A stretch of 38,058 nt of DNA, from positions 1 through 38,058 of the forward strand of contig JAFSLX010000074.1 in the NCBI GenBank assembly GCA_017448185.1, written 5' to 3'. Both the position numbers and the translations under genes were made by a program. Origin of the DNA: Bacteroidales bacterium (GTDB lineage: Bacteria > Bacteroidota > Bacteroidia > Bacteroidales > P3). Below are positions 33,030 to 38,058 of this stretch, piece after piece. How positions within the stretch are numbered: position 1 is the stretch's first letter; each line of letters opens with the position of its first letter. The notes below the pieces were generated by a model, which did no database searches, was not told the origin of the DNA, and saw nothing but the letters and a program-made list of their open reading frames with translations.

Positions 33030-33853
33030 TGTTCTGTAGGGCTGAACTTGACTGGAAAACGTACCGACACACGGACAAGTTTGTCGCGCTGGCGTCCAGG
33101 CATCCAGCGTGGCATCAATCGCATCACTCTCAATACCTCCTCGTCGGTCTCTTCGTCTATGCCTCGCAACACTTCGAGGTTCGTCATCCGTCCGTTACGC
33201 TCCACAATAAACTGCACATACACCTTCCCCTCCACCTGCCGTGGGTTGCGCAGGTTGCGTTCCATAAACGCCTGTAGTGAGTCCTGCCCACCGGGAAACT
33301 CCGGATCGTTCTCGACAACAATAAAGCAAACATCAAAAAACATTGCCGAACTGCTATTGATCGCCACGCTGTCCTTCGCCACATGCCCCAGCGAGTCCAA
33401 GAAGAGATAGTGCACTTCCTCTTCATGGATGCTCTCGTCGTTGTCAGGGAGGCTGGCTCTTATCTCAATAGCTGTTCTGCCCGCTGCTTTTTCTAAATAT
33501 ACGGACTCTATGAATACCGAGTCGATTATCATGCACTTGTGGCCCGCAATCTCCACCACCCCAACCGTTCTTTCCGCATAGGTGCGGTTGTCAACCTCAT
33601 AGTGGTATTCCGGATGATAGGTACCAATAACAGGCAGAGAATAAAAAGTATCCCGTCCGTCCACAAAATGATCCTCTATTGCCAACAGCACACCGTCTGG
33701 CACATTCATTGCTTCGACGGCCTCGGCCACCTGCTTTTCAAACGTGCTGTCTTTGAAACGGTAGTTCTGATACTGACAATCACCATCATTGCTTCGACAC
33801 GCAGCCAGCAACAACACCGCAGAGAACAACATTATCCATTTAGAATTCATCAT
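33026..33853 (-). CDS. Lipoprotein with C-terminal TonB-like domain
   Basis: A 275-residue protein starting MMNSKWIMLFSAVLLLAAC (lipobox LAAC, Cys19). Residues about 190-275 match the Bacteroidota TonB C-terminal domain: FPGGQDSLQAFMERNLRNPRQVEGKVYVQFIVERNGRMTNLEVLRGIDEETDEEVLRVMRLMPRWMPGRQ. There is no N-terminal transmembrane anchor or Pro-rich spacer as in energising TonB proteins, so it is more likely a periplasmic lipoprotein using the domain for protein-protein or envelope contacts. The central region (about 40-185) is unassigned. It follows sufB by 29 bp and overlaps the methyltransferase gene by 4 bp. Confidence 0.85.
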   Translation of the reverse strand: MMNSKWIMLFSAVLLLAACRSNDGDCQYQNYRFKDSTFEKQVAEAVEAMNVPDGVLLAIEDHFVDGRDTFYSLPVIGTYHPEYHYEVDNRTYAERTVGVVEIAGHKCMIIDSVFIESVYLEKAAGRTAIEIRASLPDNDESIHEEEVHYLFLDSLGHVAKDSVAINSSSAMFFDVCFIVVENDPEFPGGQDSLQAFMERNLRNPRQVEGKVYVQFIVERNGRMTNLEVLRGIDEETDEEVLRVMRLMPRWMPGRQRDKLVRVSVRFPVKFSPTEQ

Positions 33854-33882
33854 GATATTTCACCTATCATACGTGTAACATC

Positions 33883-35328
<1,446 letters not shown>

Positions 35329-35356
35329 AACGGTCTTTATTCTCTTATTCAAACTG

Positions 35357-35364
35357 CAAAGATA
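35357..35364 (-). promoter_or_regulatory. -7 promoter box of sufB
   Basis: Minus-strand TATCTTTG (35364-35357) matches TAnnTTTG and would give a leader of about 20-25 nt to the ATG at 35328. No strong -33 element is seen at the expected distance. Confidence 0.55.
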
Positions 35365-35394
35365 CAAAAAAAGTCCAACATATAGCCGTACATT

Positions 35395-36762
35395 TTATAA
35401 TTGTTTGCTGTCGCGCGAAAGCTTTCTCGAAATCCAGATGGCGTATGGTAGCGAAAGCATGAAAGTGAACACGTCGGCAACCGCCTGCGCCATCTGTACA
35501 CCAAGCAATCCATAAAACAAAGGAAGTATCAGTATTGCAGGAAGAAAGAATAGTCCATTTCGACCAATACTTAAAAGTGTTGCCGGACCTGTCATACGTA
35601 TGTTCTGAAACAGCATATTGGTGCTGGTGCAGAGCGACACCAGTGGAAATGCAACACACTGCCAGCGCAATGTGACAGCACCTATCTCAATCAGCACAGG
35701 ATCCTCGGCCCGAAACAGTGCAACAATCTGAGGTGCAAAGATATATCCAATTGCTGAAATAACCGACAGGAAGGCCAACGACACGCTGAACGCAAACAAG
35801 TACGACTCGCGCACACGACCATACAATTTGGCGCCATAGTTGAATCCGCACACCGGCTGAAACCCTTGGCAGAAACCAAGTACTACGCTGAAGGCGAACA
35901 TCATAATGCGTGTCACTACAGCAAAAGCCGCTACAGCCGAGGCCTCCTGACCCGGAGCAGCATACAATGCGGCACAATAGTTGAGCGAAACAGCGGCGGC
36001 ACAGTTGAAAAGTTGTCGGAAAAGTGACGGTAATCCACCTCGGAATATCTCGTAATAAACCTTCAACGAAGGCTTGAAATCATCGAATGTAATATGTACG
36101 CTTTCAGGTCGAAATGTTCCAAAAATAAGCAGGCTCCATGCAAAGAGTTGACTTACTGCCGTGGCCAGCGACGCACCCTTCACGCCAAGCCCGAAGAAAA
36201 AAATGAAAAGTGGGTCAAGGGCAATATTAAGGATGGCTCCGCTGACAATGCCAATCATGCCGAAACTGGCATTGCCTTGCAGGCGCAGTTGGTTGTTCAG
36301 CGTCAAAGCCGACATCATAAACGGCGTTGCTGCAACAATAAAGCACAGATAATCATTGGCATAGGGCACAACCTCGGCAGGAGCACCCAGCAAGCGACTC
36401 AAGCCGCTAAGGTTTGGAAGACAGATAATTGCGGCAAGCAGACCTAAAATAAACGGTGTAAAGAACCCGACACTGGCCACCACCGAGGCCGACGAAGCAT
36501 CCTTGGCGCCAAGTGCACGCGAGATATAGTTGCCGCTGCCATGTCCAAAGAAGAAGCCAAGTGCCTGAATAAATGTCATGTAGCCAAACGAGATGCCGAT
36601 ACCGGCAGTACCCTCGGTCGAAAGACGGCCGACGAAAGCGGCATCGACAATGTTGTACAACGCCGTGGTCACCATGGCGATGATGGTGGGAATAGCCAAT
36701 TTGCAAACCAGCAATTTCACTGGCCGCTGCGTCATCTCTACATATTTATCTTCTAAAGTCAA
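35395..36762 (-). CDS. MATE-family multidrug efflux transporter
   Basis: A 455-residue inner-membrane transporter with twelve predicted helices in two homologous halves, exporting cationic or organic compounds using a Na+ or H+ gradient. It starts PVKLLVCKLAIPTIIAMVTTALYNIVDAAFVGRLSTEGTAGIGISFG, a typical MATE N-terminus with the conserved P and FVGR-type motif, and the second half has FCQGFQPVCGFNYGAKLYGRVRESY. The sequence resembles the MepA/DinF side of the family; the substrate is unknown. Its ATG overlaps the HtrA gene stop by 4 bp, so the two are co-translated. No hairpin terminator is seen after it before the sufB promoter. Confidence 0.93.
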   Translation of the reverse strand: MTLEDKYVEMTQRPVKLLVCKLAIPTIIAMVTTALYNIVDAAFVGRLSTEGTAGIGISFGYMTFIQALGFFFGHGSGNYISRALGAKDASSASVVASVGFFTPFILGLLAAIICLPNLSGLSRLLGAPAEVVPYANDYLCFIVAATPFMMSALTLNNQLRLQGNASFGMIGIVSGAILNIALDPLFIFFFGLGVKGASLATAVSQLFAWSLLIFGTFRPESVHITFDDFKPSLKVYYEIFRGGLPSLFRQLFNCAAAVSLNYCAALYAAPGQEASAVAAFAVVTRIMMFAFSVVLGFCQGFQPVCGFNYGAKLYGRVRESYLFAFSVSLAFLSVISAIGYIFAPQIVALFRAEDPVLIEIGAVTLRWQCVAFPLVSLCTSTNMLFQNIRMTGPATLLSIGRNGLFFLPAILILPLFYGLLGVQMAQAVADVFTFMLSLPYAIWISRKLSRDSKQL

Positions 36763-37889
36763 CGTCTGATAATCTGCGTTGTACCATTCGAGTTCAAAAG
36801 TACTGCTTTAATCGTATTGGTACGACCGTCGCGCTCATAATCAACATTCACCTCGTCGCCGGGGCTGAAGAGGCCGAGCTCCTCCATCATCTCGGCAAAG
36901 GTGTTCACCTCCTTGCCTGCCACACGCAAAATGATGTCGCCCTGACGCAAACCGGCACGGTCGGCAGCGCATTCAGGAGTCACTTTGGCAATATACAAGC
37001 CTTTGATTTCACGCGCATTGGCACGACGAGCCAGATTGGCATCGACCTCCGTCACCTGCACACCGAGGTAGGCTCGCTGCACATAGCCGTAGCGCTGCAG
37101 GTCGCCAGCCACTTTGACGGCAATGTTCGAAGGGATGGCAAACGAGTAGCCGATATAGTTGCCGTTGCCCGACGCAATGGCTGTCACAATGCCAATGAGC
37201 TCGGCTTTCGAGTTGACCAAAGCACCTCCACTATTGCCTGAATTAACAGCTGCATCTGTTTGAATAAAAGACTCTAACGGAGTTTCGCCAGAGCGTGCAT
37301 TATCGATAATGTGCATGTTGCGCGCCTTGGCGCTGATGATGCCACTGGTGACAGTCGAGGTGAGGTTGAACGGGTTGCCGATAGCCAAAACAGGTTCGCC
37401 CACGCGTGCCTTGTCGCTGTCGCCAAACGGCAGGTAGGTCAGCCCTTCGGCATCGACCTTGATGACAGCGAGGTCCGTAGAGGGGTCGTGTCCGACCAAG
37501 CGGGCCGGCAGCTCGCGTCGGTCGTTGAGTGTCACAGTGATACGCTCGGCATCCTGCACCACGTGGTTGTTGGTCAGGATATAGCCGTCGCTGGTGATAA
37601 TCACACCTGAACCATAAGCGTCATACACCTGACGCTGAACACCTTGCTGGATGATAAACCCGAAAAACGACTGGTATAGCGGAGTCAGCTGTGCCATCTC
37701 GGTCTTGATATGCACCACGGCATCGATGGTGGCCGAGGCCACATCGGTGAAGTCGGTGAGTGTCAGACGAGGCTCCGACTGCGCAACAGGCTGTTTGACA
37801 GGTACTTTAACTTCTTCATTGCTTTTCTGGGCGCACGATTGCGACACCATCGACAAAAACACAATTGCAAGAAAAATGCTCTTTTTCAT
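36759..37889 (-). CDS. htrA: HtrA/DegP-type serine protease lipoprotein with one PDZ domain
   Basis: A 376-residue periplasmic quality-control protease. MKKSIFLAIVFLSMVSQSC ends in a probable lipobox (SQSC, Cys19), so it may be membrane-anchored. The catalytic triad is His109 (LTNNHVVQ), Asp139 (STDLAVIKV) and Ser220 (NSGNSGGALVN). A single PDZ domain follows (about 275-370: AYLGVQVTEVDANLA...RAGLRQGDIILRVAGKEVNTFAEMMEEL). Many Bacteroidota DegP proteins are larger with two PDZ domains, so this is a short DegS-like form. A consensus promoter lies at 37943-37973 and palindromic element copy 5 directly behind it. Confidence 0.94.
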   Translation of the reverse strand: MKKSIFLAIVFLSMVSQSCAQKSNEEVKVPVKQPVAQSEPRLTLTDFTDVASATIDAVVHIKTEMAQLTPLYQSFFGFIIQQGVQRQVYDAYGSGVIITSDGYILTNNHVVQDAERITVTLNDRRELPARLVGHDPSTDLAVIKVDAEGLTYLPFGDSDKARVGEPVLAIGNPFNLTSTVTSGIISAKARNMHIIDNARSGETPLESFIQTDAAVNSGNSGGALVNSKAELIGIVTAIASGNGNYIGYSFAIPSNIAVKVAGDLQRYGYVQRAYLGVQVTEVDANLARRANAREIKGLYIAKVTPECAADRAGLRQGDIILRVAGKEVNTFAEMMEELGLFSPGDEVNVDYERDGRTNTIKAVLLNSNGTTQIIRR

Positions 37890-37942
37890 ATTCTTTATTT
37901 TTACTACAATAACATAAATTCGCTTTTTTTATTGCACCCCCT

Positions 37943-37973
37943 CAAAGTTAATAAAAGCAAAAACCATGCCAAA
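37943..37973 (-). promoter_or_regulatory. Promoter of the htrA-MATE operon
   Basis: Minus-strand TTTG (37973-37970), a 19-bp spacer and TAACTTTG (37950-37943) match the Bacteroidota consensus exactly. The predicted leader is about 45-50 nt before the ATG at 37889. Palindromic element copy 5 begins only 17 bp upstream of the -33 box. Confidence 0.82.
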
Positions 37974-37990
37974 AAGGCAGCCTCACAGGT

Positions 37991-38058
37991 CGTTGTTCTC
38001 TTGTTGCTCGGTCGTTGTTCAGTCGTTGTTCAGTCAAACACTGAACAACGACTGAACA
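37991..38058. repeat. 11-bp-unit palindromic intergenic element, copy 5 (inverted centre, cut by window end)
   Basis: Four left units (37991-38001, 38002-38012, 38013-38023, 38024-38034), centre CAAAC (38035-38039) and right units 38040-38050 and 38051-38058 (truncated). The centre is the reverse complement of GTTTG, so this copy is in the opposite orientation to the others. The two outer left units are degenerate. Confidence 0.92.

Noticed and set aside
36291..36310. A GTTGTTCAGCGTC match to the 11-bp unit inside the MATE gene
   Set aside because: It is a single isolated unit without a second arm, in conserved coding sequence, and probably chance.

Overview
The window looks like a chromosomal segment of a Bacteroidota bacterium, most likely an anaerobic Bacteroidales. 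The evidence is the recurring promoter form TTTG-N19..22-TAnnTTTG, the rarity of Shine-Dalgarno leaders, many small lipoproteins, a short ATP synthase epsilon subunit, and families typical of the phylum (DUF5723, DUF2027, membrane-anchored AraC regulators, Mpl, fused glutamate formimidoyltransferase/cyclodeaminase). Coding is dense: no gap exceeds 300 bases, and 4-bp ATGA overlaps between neighbouring genes are common. I see no rRNA, tRNA, transposase, integrase or CRISPR array.

Layout. 1-2220: a HindVP/HgiDI-type restriction-modification pair, more A/T-rich than its surroundings and closed by a strong terminator. 2221-7559 (+): a divergent membrane pyrophosphatase, ATP synthase beta and epsilon, and an amidohydrolase, probably one transcript. 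7545-12098 (-): membrane acyltransferase, GNAT acetyltransferase, DUF5131 Fe-S protein, MerR/GyrI regulator, isoprenylcysteine-methyltransferase-like protein and a lipoprotein. 12312-18178 (+): an oligopeptide-type binding lipoprotein, then a lipoprotein / DUF5723 / Der run. 18261-20080 (-): bifunctional FtcD followed 2 nt later by a 39-residue lipoprotein. 20348-22581 (+): a cell-wall/division cluster (LysM transglycosylase, FtsB/DivIC-like protein, NlpC/P60 lipoprotein) with codon use unlike the rest of the window. 22578-29299 (-): Mpl, a lipoprotein, a DUF2027-like protein, a Bro-N protein, a secreted protein, IspG and two related seven-helix membrane proteins, only one of which has a DNA-binding domain. 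29510-37889 (-): HtrA-MATE, then a six-gene run from SufB to an HD hydrolase.

The most unusual feature is a family of five intergenic elements (1-51, 12180-12250, 20191-20261, 29389-29492, 37991-38058) spaced about 8-12 kb apart. Each is a palindrome built from 11-bp units (CGTTGTTCAGT) stacked head-to-tail toward a 5-nt centre (GTTTG or GTATG) and then repeated in reverse complement. Inner units are nearly identical; outer units drift, but several outer changes are matched on the opposite arm. Each complete copy lies upstream of at least one gene start, several close behind a recognisable promoter, and none has a U-tract, so they do not look like terminators. Both window ends fall inside copies, which suggests a genome-wide repeat that breaks assemblies. 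I do not recognise this family.

Other points of interest are the pyrophosphatase-ATP synthase operon, the G-ending-codon cell-wall island, the small lipoprotein coupled to ftcD, a compact IspG, the tandem membrane sensor pair, and a Bro-N gene whose 3' end runs into a 42-bp tandem repeat and which is associated with two palindromes sharing the core ACAATTTGT.
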